The notes under the pieces are model-generated. The model did no database searches. It worked only from the letters and a program-made list of their open reading frames with translations, and was not told where the DNA came from. The translations under genes were made by a program, and so were the position numbers. DNA of 64,000 nt from Streptomyces sp. NRRL WC-3626 (GTDB taxonomy: Bacteria > Actinomycetota > Actinomycetes > Streptomycetales > Streptomycetaceae), in contig NZ_JOCA01000008.1 of the NCBI RefSeq assembly GCF_000718785.1, positions 297,452-361,451 of the forward strand, in the 5' to 3' direction. How positions within the stretch are numbered: the stretch's first letter is position 1; every line of letters begins with the position of its first letter. Positions 15,835-23,837 of the stretch are shown piece by piece.

Positions 15835-16707
15835 ATGTACGACCCGACGCATCTGCGCACGTTCCTGTCGGTCGCGCAGACCCTGAGCTTCACGCAGGCG
15901 GCGCGGCGCCTCGGCCTGCGCCAGTCGACGGTGAGCCAGCACGTACGGCGGCTGGAGGAGGCCACCGGGCGTCAGCTGTTCACGCGGGACACGCATTCGG
16001 TGGAGCTGACCGAGGACGGCGAGGCGATGCTCGGCTTCGCCCGGCGGATCCTGGACGTGCACGAGCAGGCGACGCAGTTCTTCGGCGGCACCCGGCTGCG
16101 CGGGCGGCTGCGGTTCGGCGCCTCGGAGGACTTCGTACTGACCCGGCTGCCGGAGATCCTGGAGCGGTTCCGGCACGAGCACCCGGAGGTCGATCTGGAG
16201 CTGACGGTCGAGCTGTCGGGCACCCTGCACGAGCGGCTGGCGGCGGGCGGGCTGGACCTGGTGCTGGCGAAGCGGCGCCCGGAGGACCCGCGGGGCGAGC
16301 TGGTGTGGCACGACGAGCTGGTGTGGATCGGCGCGCCGGGACTGCGGCTGGACCCGAACCGCCCGGTGCCGCTGATCGTGTATCCGCCGCCGGGCATCAC
16401 GCGTGCCCTCGCCCTGCGGGCGCTGGAGGAGGAGGGACGCCCGTGGCGGATCGTGTGCACCAGCGGCAGCCTCAACGGGCTGCTCGCGGCGGCCCGCGCC
16501 GGGCTCGGCGTGATGGTGCACTCGCGCGGGCTGATCCCGCCGGGGCTGGTGCGGATGCCGGAGCGGGCGGGGCTGCCGGAGCCCGGCGAGGTGGACTTCG
16601 TGGTGGTGCACGGGCGGCGCCGCCCCTCCGCGCAGGGCGCGGCGGACGCGCTGGCGGCGGCGATCCTCGCGGGCGGCGACCGGCTGCACCGGGGCGGCCG
16701 GGGGTGA
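15835..16707 (+). CDS. LysR-family transcriptional regulator
   Basis: A 290-residue regulator. The N-terminal helix-turn-helix (MYDPTHLRTFLSVAQTLSF, TQAARRLGLRQSTVSQHVRR) occupies residues 1-65, followed by the linker helix and a periplasmic-binding-protein-like effector domain from about 88. It is divergently transcribed from the BASS-type transporter and probably controls that gene and its own. Length and layout are standard for the family; the ligand is unknown. Confidence 0.93.
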   Translation: MYDPTHLRTFLSVAQTLSFTQAARRLGLRQSTVSQHVRRLEEATGRQLFTRDTHSVELTEDGEAMLGFARRILDVHEQATQFFGGTRLRGRLRFGASEDFVLTRLPEILERFRHEHPEVDLELTVELSGTLHERLAAGGLDLVLAKRRPEDPRGELVWHDELVWIGAPGLRLDPNRPVPLIVYPPPGITRALALRALEEEGRPWRIVCTSGSLNGLLAAARAGLGVMVHSRGLIPPGLVRMPERAGLPEPGEVDFVVVHGRRRPSAQGAADALAAAILAGGDRLHRGGRG

Positions 16708-16775
16708 CTCCCCGTGACCCCAAACGCCGGTCATGCGGGCGTACAGATTCCGTGGAGATTACGGCACCGATACTT

Positions 16776-16790
16776 ACCCGACCGTCAGGT
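16776..16790. promoter_or_regulatory. Imperfect dyad upstream of acyl-CoA ligase
   Basis: ACCCGACCGTCAGGT is a 15-bp inverted repeat with one mismatched pair, about 180 bp upstream of the ligase start. Its form resembles TetR-type operators with ACC/GGT ends. There is no TetR gene in the window, so this is a weak call. Confidence 0.3.
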
Positions 16791-16805
16791 TTGTGTCCGA
16801 CCCTT

Positions 16806-16824
16806 CCCCATGTGGGGGCTTTTT
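16806..16824 (+). terminator. Short hairpin with T run
   Basis: CCCC and GGGG arms around ATGT are followed after two bases by five T residues. It may end the LysR transcript or act as an attenuator in the ligase leader. Confidence 0.35.
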
Positions 16825-16967
16825 CCTTCACTGACCAGCGGGAACAAGAGCTTCGCTCAGCTCTCCACCCCCTCCCGCCCCCCGATCGCGTGGGGTAGCT
16901 TTCACGGCGCCGCGCGGGACGAGGGCGTCACCGCGTCAGTGCGAGCGCTGAGGAGCGGAGAGCGGGA

Positions 16968-18794
16968 TTGCGCGAATTCACCAACCCTCCGTTGGCCCTG
17001 GAGCCTCCGGTGGGCGGTCTGGCCGACGTGGTCTTCCGTCATGCCGCGGAGGACCCGTCGCGCATCGCGCTCGGCCGCAAGGACGACTCCGGTGAGTGGC
17101 GGGACGTGACCGGCGCCGAGTTCCGCGACGAGGTGCTGGCCCTCGCCAAGGGCCTCCTCGCCGGCGGCGTCCGCTTCGGCGACCGCGTCGCGATCATGTC
17201 CCGTACCCGCTACGAGTGGACGCTGTTCGACTTCGCGCTGTGGACGATCGGCGCTCAGGTCGTCCCCGTCTATCCCACGTCCTCCGCCGAACAGTGCTTC
17301 TGGATGCTGTACGACGCCGAGGTGACGGCCGCGGTCGTGGAGCACGAGGACCACGCGATGACGATCGCCACGGTCATCGACCGGCTGCCGCACATGCGCC
17401 GGCTGTGGCAGCTCGACGCGGGCGCGGTGCAGGAGCTGTACGACGCGGGCGCGCACCTCGACGACGAGGTGGTGCACCGGCACCGGAGGGCGGTCACCCC
17501 CGAATCCGTGGCGACGATCATCTACACCTCGGGCACCACGGGCCGCCCCAAGGGCTGTGTGATCTCGCACGGCGGCTTCATGTACGAGGCGGACACCGTC
17601 ATCGAGCGCTGGGAGCCGGTGTTCCACTCCCGCCGGGGCGACGAGGCGGCGACGCTGCTGTTCCTGCCGCTCGCGCATGTCTTCGGGCGGATGGTGCAGG
17701 TCGCGGCGATCCGCGGCAGGGTGAAGTTCGGCCATCAGCCGCAGCTGAACGCGGCGGCGCTGATGCCCGATCTGGCCGCGTTCCGGCCGACGTTCTTCCT
17801 TGCCGTGCCGTACATCTTCGAGAAGGTGTTCAACGCGGCGCGGCGCAAGGCGGAACGGGAGGGCCGCTCGGGGCCGTTCGAGAAGGCCGTCGACGTGGCC
17901 ATCAAGTACGCGGACGCGATGGAGGCGAAGGCGTGGGGGGACGGGCCGGGCCCGTCGGCGGCGCTGCGGATGCAGCACCAGCTCTTCGACAAGCTCGTCT
18001 ACGCCAAGATCCGGGCGGCGATGGGCGGCAGGATCCGGCACGCCATGTCGGGCGGATCGGCGATGGACCGGCGGCTCGGACTGTTCTTCGCGGGCGCGGG
18101 CGTGCACATCTACGAGGGGTACGGCCTCACCGAGTCGACGGCGGCGGCCACCGCCAACCCGCCCGAGCGCACCCGCTACGGCACGGTCGGCCAGCCCATT
18201 CCCGGGGTCACCGTGCACATCGCGGACGACGGCGAGATCTGGCTGCACGGCGACAACATCTTCGACGGCTACCTCAACAACCCCAAGGCCACCGACGAAA
18301 CGCTGCACGACGGCTGGCTGGCCACCGGTGACCTCGGCTCCCTCGACGAGGACGGCTATCTCACCATCACCGGCCGCAAGAAGGAGATCCTGGTGACCTC
18401 CGGCGGCAAGAGCGTCTCACCGGGGGTGCTGGAGGAGCGGGTGCGCGACCATCCGCTGGTCAACCAGTGCATCGTCGTCGGCAACGACCGCCCGTACGTG
18501 GCCGCGCTGGTCACCCTGGACCAGGAGGCCGTCGAGCACTGGCTGACGATGCGCGGCAAGCCGCGGATGTCGCCGTCCGAGCTGGTGCGCGACGTGGATC
18601 TGGAGACGGAGGTGCGGCGGGCCGTGGTCGCGGCCAACACCCTGGTCTCGCAGGCCGAGTCGATCCGCACCTTCCGCATCCTGGCGCAGCCGTTCACCGA
18701 GGAGCACGGGCTGCTCACCCCGTCGCTGAAGCTGAAGCGCAAGGCGATCGAGAAGACGTACGAGACCGAGGTGGAGGCGCTCTACCGGGCGTGA
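16968..18794 (+). CDS. Long-chain fatty acid-CoA ligase (AMP-binding)
   Basis: A 608-residue adenylate-forming enzyme that activates fatty acids to acyl-CoA. The ATP loop YTSGTTGRPKG lies near residues 185-195, the A5 motif YEGYGLTEST near 383 and TGDLGSLDEDGYLTI-type core motifs near 445, with the catalytic lysine region KEILVTSGGKSVSP behind it. It begins with a TTG at 16968 after AGGAGCGGAGAG. No beta-oxidation genes sit beside it. The gene is a single unit followed by an aldo/keto reductase. Confidence 0.93.
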   Translation: MREFTNPPLALEPPVGGLADVVFRHAAEDPSRIALGRKDDSGEWRDVTGAEFRDEVLALAKGLLAGGVRFGDRVAIMSRTRYEWTLFDFALWTIGAQVVPVYPTSSAEQCFWMLYDAEVTAAVVEHEDHAMTIATVIDRLPHMRRLWQLDAGAVQELYDAGAHLDDEVVHRHRRAVTPESVATIIYTSGTTGRPKGCVISHGGFMYEADTVIERWEPVFHSRRGDEAATLLFLPLAHVFGRMVQVAAIRGRVKFGHQPQLNAAALMPDLAAFRPTFFLAVPYIFEKVFNAARRKAEREGRSGPFEKAVDVAIKYADAMEAKAWGDGPGPSAALRMQHQLFDKLVYAKIRAAMGGRIRHAMSGGSAMDRRLGLFFAGAGVHIYEGYGLTESTAAATANPPERTRYGTVGQPIPGVTVHIADDGEIWLHGDNIFDGYLNNPKATDETLHDGWLATGDLGSLDEDGYLTITGRKKEILVTSGGKSVSPGVLEERVRDHPLVNQCIVVGNDRPYVAALVTLDQEAVEHWLTMRGKPRMSPSELVRDVDLETEVRRAVVAANTLVSQAESIRTFRILAQPFTEEHGLLTPSLKLKRKAIEKTYETEVEALYRA

Positions 18795-18878
18795 ATTTAC
18801 CGGTCAGGAATGCGTGGCGGGCCGTGATCACCGACGATGGGGGGTGACACCTGTCCACAACCTAAGGATCGAGAGCTC

Positions 18879-19709
18879 GTGAGCAAGGTCCCCCCGATCA
18901 TCCTGAACAACGGCGTCGAGATGCCCCAGCTGGGTTTCGGCGTCTGGCAGGTTCCGGACGCGGAGGCCGAGACGGCCGTGACGACGGCACTGGAGGCCGG
19001 CTACCGCAGCATCGACACCGCGGCGATCTACGGCAACGAGAAGGGCACCGGCAAGGCCATCGCCCGGTCCGGCGTGCCCCGCGAGGAACTCTTCGTCACC
19101 ACCAAGCTCTGGAACAGCGACCAGGGGTACGACTCCACCCTGCGGGCGTTCGACACCTCGCTGTCGAAGCTCGGCCTCGACCACGTCGACCTGTATCTGA
19201 TCCACTGGCCGATGCCCGCGCAGGGCCGGTACGTCGACACGTACAAGGCGTTCGAGAAGCTGCTCGCCGACGGCCGGGTCCGGGCCATCGGTGTGTCCAA
19301 CTTCCTGCCCGACCACCTGGACCACCTGCTCGCCGAGACGTCGGTGGTCCCGGCGGTCAACCAGATCGAGCTGCACCCGCATCTGCAGCAGCACACCGCG
19401 CGTGAGCACCACGCGGAGCTGGGCATCGCCACCGAGGCGTGGTCGCCGCTGGGTTCCGGCAAGGGCATCCTGGAGATCCCGGCGATCGTGGCGATCGCGC
19501 AGAAGCACGGCCGGACACCGGCGCAGATCGTGCTGCGCTGGCATCTGCAGCTGGGCAACGTCGTCATCCCGAAGTCGGTGACGCCGTCGCGGATCGCGGA
19601 GAACATCGACGTCTTCGGGTTCACCCTGGACACCGAGGACCTCGCCGCGATCAGCGCGCTGAACGAGGACCGGCGCACCGGTTCGGACCCGGCGGACGTC
19701 AACAGCTGA
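18879..19709 (+). CDS. Aldo/keto reductase (DkgA/AKR5-like)
   Basis: A 276-residue NADPH-dependent carbonyl reductase. The GTG at 18879 gives the usual N-terminus VSKVPPIILNNGVEMPQLGFG; an ATG 14 codons earlier adds residues with no family match. The catalytic set is visible: Asp and Tyr in IDTAAIYGNEKGTG, Lys in FVTTKLWNS and His in YLIHWP. The cofactor motif IPKSVTPSRIAEN is present near residue 230. Relatives reduce diketogluconate, methylglyoxal and other aldehydes. Confidence 0.93.
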   Translation: MSKVPPIILNNGVEMPQLGFGVWQVPDAEAETAVTTALEAGYRSIDTAAIYGNEKGTGKAIARSGVPREELFVTTKLWNSDQGYDSTLRAFDTSLSKLGLDHVDLYLIHWPMPAQGRYVDTYKAFEKLLADGRVRAIGVSNFLPDHLDHLLAETSVVPAVNQIELHPHLQQHTAREHHAELGIATEAWSPLGSGKGILEIPAIVAIAQKHGRTPAQIVLRWHLQLGNVVIPKSVTPSRIAENIDVFGFTLDTEDLAAISALNEDRRTGSDPADVNS

Positions 19710-19723
19710 CCGTACGCGTGCGA

Positions 19724-19750
19724 CGGCCCTCCCCGCGGTGGGAAGGGCCG
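19724..19750. terminator. Bidirectional hairpin between convergent genes
   Basis: CGGCCCT-CCC pairs with GGG-AAGGGCCG, with one bulged base, between the converging aldo/keto reductase and SDR genes. Confidence 0.5.
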
Positions 19751-19765
19751 CCGCGCGTTCGCGGG

Positions 19766-20467
19766 TCAGTTGGGCTGGCCGAGGGGCCGTACGACCACGG
19801 TGTTGACGTCGACACCGGCCGGCTGTCCCAGGGCCCAGACGATCGAGTCGGCGATCTGGTCCGCGGTCAGCAGGTGGCCGGGCGGGAGGCTGCCGAGGGA
19901 GTCCCAGAACGGGGTCTCCACGCGGCCGGGCGCGATCAGGGTCACGCCGACGCCCCAGTCGGTGACCTGGCGCCGGGTGTTCTCGGCGAGCCCGGTCACC
20001 GCGTACTTGGTGGCGCCGTAGAGGTTGCCGGGTGTCGGCACGAAGCCCGCGACGCTGCCCACCAGGACGATCCGGCCGCGCGTCTCCTTGAGGGCGTCGA
20101 TCGAGGCCCTGATCAGCAGGGCGGGCCCGAGGACGTTGGTCAGCACCATGTCGGTCCAGCCCGCCGGGTCGCCCTCCGCGACCGAATCGCCGGTGGCGAA
20201 ACCGGCGTTGGCGACGACGGTGTCGAGCCGGCCGAACTCCGCCAGCGTCCTCTCCACCGCCGTCGTCACGTCGTCGTACTCGGCCGTGTTCCCGGCGAGC
20301 GTCAACAGCTCGCCGGGCTCCCCCAGTTCCTTGGCGAAACGGCGAAGCCGTTCCTCGCCGCGCCCGGTGACGGTCACCCGCCATCCCGCGTCGAGCAGCC
20401 GTCGGGCGACGGCGGCGCCGATACCGCTGCCGCCGCCGGTGATGAGCGCGACCGGAGAGTCGGTCAT
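19766..20467 (-). CDS. Short-chain dehydrogenase/reductase
   Basis: A 233-residue classical SDR. The cofactor loop TGGGSGIGAAVARRL is at residues 10-24, NAG is present (VVANAGFAT near 90) and the catalytic Tyr/Lys are in YGATKYAV near 155, with the Ser in VGSVAGF. The substrate is unknown. A MerR-type promoter lies just upstream, which suggests induction by an electrophile, drug or redox stress. Confidence 0.92.
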   Translation of the reverse strand: MTDSPVALITGGGSGIGAAVARRLLDAGWRVTVTGRGEERLRRFAKELGEPGELLTLAGNTAEYDDVTTAVERTLAEFGRLDTVVANAGFATGDSVAEGDPAGWTDMVLTNVLGPALLIRASIDALKETRGRIVLVGSVAGFVPTPGNLYGATKYAVTGLAENTRRQVTDWGVGVTLIAPGRVETPFWDSLGSLPPGHLLTADQIADSIVWALGQPAGVDVNTVVVRPLGQPN

Positions 20468-20500
20468 GGAAACCCCCTGTTGAGTCGTTGTGTGCCGGGG

Positions 20501-20531
20501 AGTCCATCACTTGGAGAGCGCTCCAAGTCAA
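20501..20531 (-). promoter_or_regulatory. MerR-type promoter of the SDR gene
   Basis: On the minus strand a -35 TTGACT (20526-20531) and a -10 TGGACT (20501-20506) are held 19 bp apart. The overlong spacer contains the dyad CTTGGAG-AGCG-CTCCAAG (20510-20527). A stretched spacer with a central palindrome is the hallmark of promoters twisted open by MerR activators. No merR gene is nearby, so the regulator would act from elsewhere. Confidence 0.65.
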
Positions 20532-20535
20532 GTTG

Positions 20536-21480
20536 TCACACGGGCCGTACCGCCGCGTGCACGGTGTGGGCGGCGAGGACGAACACGTCGGGGCGGTGGT
20601 GGACGCTCGCCCTGTCGTCGGCGTCGAGGAGCCGGTCCAGGGTGGCACGGTCGTCGGCGTCGAGGCATTCGCCGAGGACCTCGCGGGTGCGGGTGAGGGC
20701 GTCGGTGACGTAGGCGCGGGCGCGGTCCGTGGCCGGGGCGGGGAGGTCGAGGAGGAAGGTGCGCGAGCGGGTGTGGCGCAGTCCGGCCGAGGCCAGCAGG
20801 GCCTGCCAGTCCTCGACGACGGCCACCGAGCCCGGCAGTTCGGCGCGCATCAAACCGAACCGCTCCTCCTCCAGCGCGTCGATGCGCGCCTGGAGGCCGG
20901 GGCGGCCGAAGCCGATGTCACGGGGCAGGAACCGGGGCGCCAGACCGCCCTCCATCACGGCCAGCGTGCCGCCGGGCGCCAGCCGCTCGGCGCAGGCGGC
21001 CAGTGCGGCGGCCTGGTCGCCCAGGTGGTGCACACTGCGGCTGGCCCACAACAGGTCGGCCGGGTAGTCCAGTTCGCCCAGCACCTCGGGGAGGTCACCG
21101 GCGAGGGTGTCGAAGCGGTCGGCGGCGCCCTGGCGTGCGGCCCGGTCCCGGGCCCGCTCCAGCAGCGGAGCGGAACCGTCGACGGCCACGACCCGGGCGC
21201 CGGGGAAGGTCTCGGCGAACAGACAGGCGATGACTCCGGGGCCACTGCCCGCGTCCACGATCAGCCCCGGTTCCGTCACCTCCTTCGCCAGCCAGTTCAG
21301 GGCCCGCTCGTACAGCGGGGTGAACAGCTCCGCCTGGGATTCGAGCAGGGGCGCCATCTCGGCCCAGTCGATGTCACCGTGGTCGTGGCCGTGACCGTGC
21401 CCGTGCCGCTGCTCGCGGTCGTTCCCGCGGTGGTCGTGCCCCTCGCCGTGCTTGTGGTCCTGCCTGTGGTCGTGCGCCAT
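20536..21480 (-). CDS. SAM-dependent methyltransferase with histidine-rich N-terminus
   Basis: A 314-residue protein, ATG at 21480 (MAHDHRQDHKHGEGHDH). The first 40 residues contain a cluster of His, Asp and Gly that could bind metal ions. The class I methyltransferase core follows, with motif I IVDAGSGPGVIACLF near residue 78 and motif II AVDGSAPLLERA. The substrate is not evident. Histidine-rich tails of this kind occur in nickel, zinc or copper handling proteins, but no metal gene adjoins. Confidence 0.85.
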   Translation of the reverse strand: MAHDHRQDHKHGEGHDHRGNDREQRHGHGHGHDHGDIDWAEMAPLLESQAELFTPLYERALNWLAKEVTEPGLIVDAGSGPGVIACLFAETFPGARVVAVDGSAPLLERARDRAARQGAADRFDTLAGDLPEVLGELDYPADLLWASRSVHHLGDQAAALAACAERLAPGGTLAVMEGGLAPRFLPRDIGFGRPGLQARIDALEEERFGLMRAELPGSVAVVEDWQALLASAGLRHTRSRTFLLDLPAPATDRARAYVTDALTRTREVLGECLDADDRATLDRLLDADDRASVHHRPDVFVLAAHTVHAAVRPV

Positions 21481-21626
21481 GGTGGTCAGCCTCTCCGCTC
21501 GGATGCCGTCAGGGTGCGACGACGCCCCGGCAGGAAGCAAACGATGTTGCCACTCCCGCAAAAGAACGGAGAAGCGCGCGGCGGTCCGCCGGGGCGGGGC
21601 CCCCGGCGGACCGGTGGTTCAGCCCG

Positions 21627-23345
21627 TCACGACAGCGGCGGGTACGCGTTCTTCATCAGCTCCTGGAACTGGGCGGAGAACCAGTGCCCGGAGACCGGGG
21701 CGTTCGGCAGGGCACCCGACATGTGGTCGTTGTTGCGCGGGTTCCCCTCGTACGTCGGGTCGCACATCCGGTCGAAGCCCTTGCCCTCGTCGTTGTCGAT
21801 GGCCTCGCTCGACCCGTCGGACTCACCCGGGGGCTTCATCCAGACGTAGGCGTCGATCCCGGCCTCCGGGGAGGCCTTCGGCCGCTCACCGAGACCGGCT
21901 CCCGACTGGTTGCACCAGTTGCCGAGGTGGATGCGGCGGTCGTAGCGGCCGCCGTCGACGTAGGTGTTCACGTCGGTGGTGGCACCGGGCCCGCTGGGCC
22001 GGTTCGCACCGCCCCAGCCGTTGCGGGAGGTGTCGATCAGCATGCCGATGTTCGAGTCGAACCCGATCGACACCAGCTGGTTGCGCAGCGCCTGGGCGTA
22101 CGACAGCTCGTCGACGTAGCGGTTCCAGTCCACCCACGACGACTCGCGCACCGACTTGCCGGCCACGTTCTGGCCGACGGAGAAGTGGTCCTCCTTCAGC
22201 GCGCTGTAGTTGGCCGTGTTGGCGATGAAGCCGTGCACGTCGGCGACGGTCGCGCCCTCGGCGGTCGCCGCCTGCTTGAACATCTGGGCCGAGGCGCCGA
22301 AGTTGTCGTCCCAGCCCAGCCAGCCGTGGTGGCCGGCGTCGACGTAGTTGTAGACGTTGCCCACGTCGCCCAGCTTGTTCAGGGCGTAACCGACGCCCTT
22401 CACGTAGTTGCCGTTGGCCTTCATCACGTCGCAGTTGGGCGTGGCGGTGGCCCGCGGCGTCACGTTGGTGACCAGGTTGGGCAGGGAGTCGATCTCGACC
22501 GTGGTGACGATCCGCAGCGAGGCGTACTTCGAGTCGGCGAGGATGGTCTTGATCGGGTCGATGTACTCGGTCTTGTAGCGGTCGATCTCCGTCGGGCCGA
22601 GCTCGCCGTTGGAGGCGAGGGCGGCGCAGTCACGGCCGGGCAGGTTGTAGATGACCAGCTGGATGACGAGCTCGCCGGAACCCTTCTGGCGCAGGGCCTC
22701 GTCGAGGTGGTCGCGCAGGCTCATCCCGCCGTTGACGCCGTTGATGGCGGCGGTGCGGTCCAGCCAGACGCCCGTCGGCTGGTTGGCGATACGGCTGCCG
22801 CCCGGCTCGGCGGCGGCCTTCTCGGACCACTCGGGGTTCACGTACACCTTGGCGCCGGAGTAGGGGTTGTTCACCCGGTCTCCGGCGGGCGGATCGGTCG
22901 GGTCCGTCGGGTCGGTGGGGCCGCCGGAGTCGACGTTGCAGGTCACACCGTCGAGGGTGAAGGTGGCGGGGATCGCGTTGCTGCCGCTGTAGGTGCCCTG
23001 GAAGCCGAAGGAGGCCGAACCCCCGGTGGCCAGGGTGCCGTTGTAGGACTCGTTGGCGGCGGTGACGTTCGCTCCGGACTGGCTCACCTTGGCGTTCCAG
23101 CCACTGGTGACCTTCTGGCTCCCGGCGTACGACCACTTCAGCGACCACGACGACTTGGCGGCGCTGTTGTTGGTGATCGTCACGGCGGCGGTGAAGCCGG
23201 AGCCCCAGTCGTTCTGGATCTTGTAGTCCACGGTGCAGGGGACGGCGGCCGCGCCGGTGTCGCCGGGGACGGCGGCGATCGCCGTCCCGGTGGCGCCGGC
23301 GACCAGCGCCATGGCGGCGAGAAGCGCGGTTCTGGTGCGACTCAT
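21627..23345 (-). CDS. Secreted GH6 exo-cellobiohydrolase with N-terminal CBM2
   Basis: A 572-residue secreted enzyme that releases cellobiose from non-reducing cellulose ends. A signal peptide covers about residues 1-25. A CBM2 cellulose-binding module spans Cys37 to Cys136 with surface Trp residues, followed by a PTDPTDPTDPP linker (143-153) and a GH6 domain from about 160. The general acid is Asp239 in YNLPGRDCAALASNGE, and the family motifs YVDAGHHGWLGW and EAIDNDEGKGFDRMCDP are present. It diverges from the GH48 gene; a CebR-like box lies about 290 bp upstream. Confidence 0.95.
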   Translation of the reverse strand: MSRTRTALLAAMALVAGATGTAIAAVPGDTGAAAVPCTVDYKIQNDWGSGFTAAVTITNNSAAKSSWSLKWSYAGSQKVTSGWNAKVSQSGANVTAANESYNGTLATGGSASFGFQGTYSGSNAIPATFTLDGVTCNVDSGGPTDPTDPTDPPAGDRVNNPYSGAKVYVNPEWSEKAAAEPGGSRIANQPTGVWLDRTAAINGVNGGMSLRDHLDEALRQKGSGELVIQLVIYNLPGRDCAALASNGELGPTEIDRYKTEYIDPIKTILADSKYASLRIVTTVEIDSLPNLVTNVTPRATATPNCDVMKANGNYVKGVGYALNKLGDVGNVYNYVDAGHHGWLGWDDNFGASAQMFKQAATAEGATVADVHGFIANTANYSALKEDHFSVGQNVAGKSVRESSWVDWNRYVDELSYAQALRNQLVSIGFDSNIGMLIDTSRNGWGGANRPSGPGATTDVNTYVDGGRYDRRIHLGNWCNQSGAGLGERPKASPEAGIDAYVWMKPPGESDGSSEAIDNDEGKGFDRMCDPTYEGNPRNNDHMSGALPNAPVSGHWFSAQFQELMKNAYPPLS

Positions 23346-23634
23346 GGTGCGGGTTTCCTATCCGTAGGGGGCTGTCCTTCTCGGGCGCGCGCAGACGATC
23401 GCGCGGCCTGGTGCCTTACGGGGTGGGGGTACCGTCCGGGCCCGGTCGGGACAGGCCCGCGGTGCCGGCCGGAGGTTCCGGGCAGCACGGACGGCAAGGG
23501 GATCCCACGGGATGAGCGACCCCGCGTCAGGTGCTCCACACAAGCACGGGGAAGGCTAAAAGTACTGAACGCGGGGGGTGGCGCATGAGCGACTCCTTGC
23601 AGCTCGGACGCGTCGTGGCGGACGCGTCGACTGA

Positions 23635-23648
23635 TGGAACCGCTCCCA
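23635..23648. promoter_or_regulatory. CebR-like box, GH6 side
   Basis: TGGAACCGCTCCCA matches the cellobiose-repressor operator TGGGAGCGCTCCCA at 12 of 14 positions. The nearer gene on the minus strand is GH6. Confidence 0.55.
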
Positions 23649-23749
23649 CTGGTGCACATGAAGCTAGCGCCAAGTGACGGCAAAGAACAGAGGGACCGCC
23701 GACTTTCACCCAGCGGGAACCGTCGAATGTTTTCGATTCGCCACAAGGC

Positions 23750-23778
23750 TTGACCGCTCACTACCCCATCCCCACTAT
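23750..23778 (+). promoter_or_regulatory. Putative GH48 promoter
   Basis: TTGACC (23750-23755) and CACTAT (23773-23778) are 17 bp apart. The -10 abuts the perfect CebR operator, so repressor binding would block transcription start. Confidence 0.5.
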
Positions 23779-23791
23779 GGGAGCGCTCCCA
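23778..23791. promoter_or_regulatory. CebR operator, perfect palindrome
   Basis: TGGGAGCGCTCCCA is the exact 14-bp operator bound by the LacI-family repressor CebR, which controls cellulase and cellobiose-uptake genes in Streptomyces and Thermobifida. It lies 47 bp upstream of the GH48 start. Release by cellobiose is established for the family. Confidence 0.9.
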
Positions 23792-23837
23792 CTGGTTCAA
23801 GGCTTGACATCTCCGAGTCGCAGGAGGAACCAGCACC

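Larger units (their letters stand above)
23346..23837. promoter_or_regulatory. Divergent control region of the GH6 and GH48 cellulase genes
   Basis: The 492-bp spacer holds no gene. Its right half carries two copies of CGCTCCCACTGGT (within 23641-23653 and 23784-23796), each being the right arm of a CebR-type box. The left half up to the GH6 start is a long GC-rich leader of about 280 bp with no clear function. Confidence 0.6.

Noticed and set aside
14560..16734. 724-residue minus-strand ORF spanning the transporter and LysR genes
   Set aside because: It is an out-of-frame shadow in GC-rich DNA. The transporter (14667-15695) and LysR gene (15835-16707) have clear family motifs in other frames.
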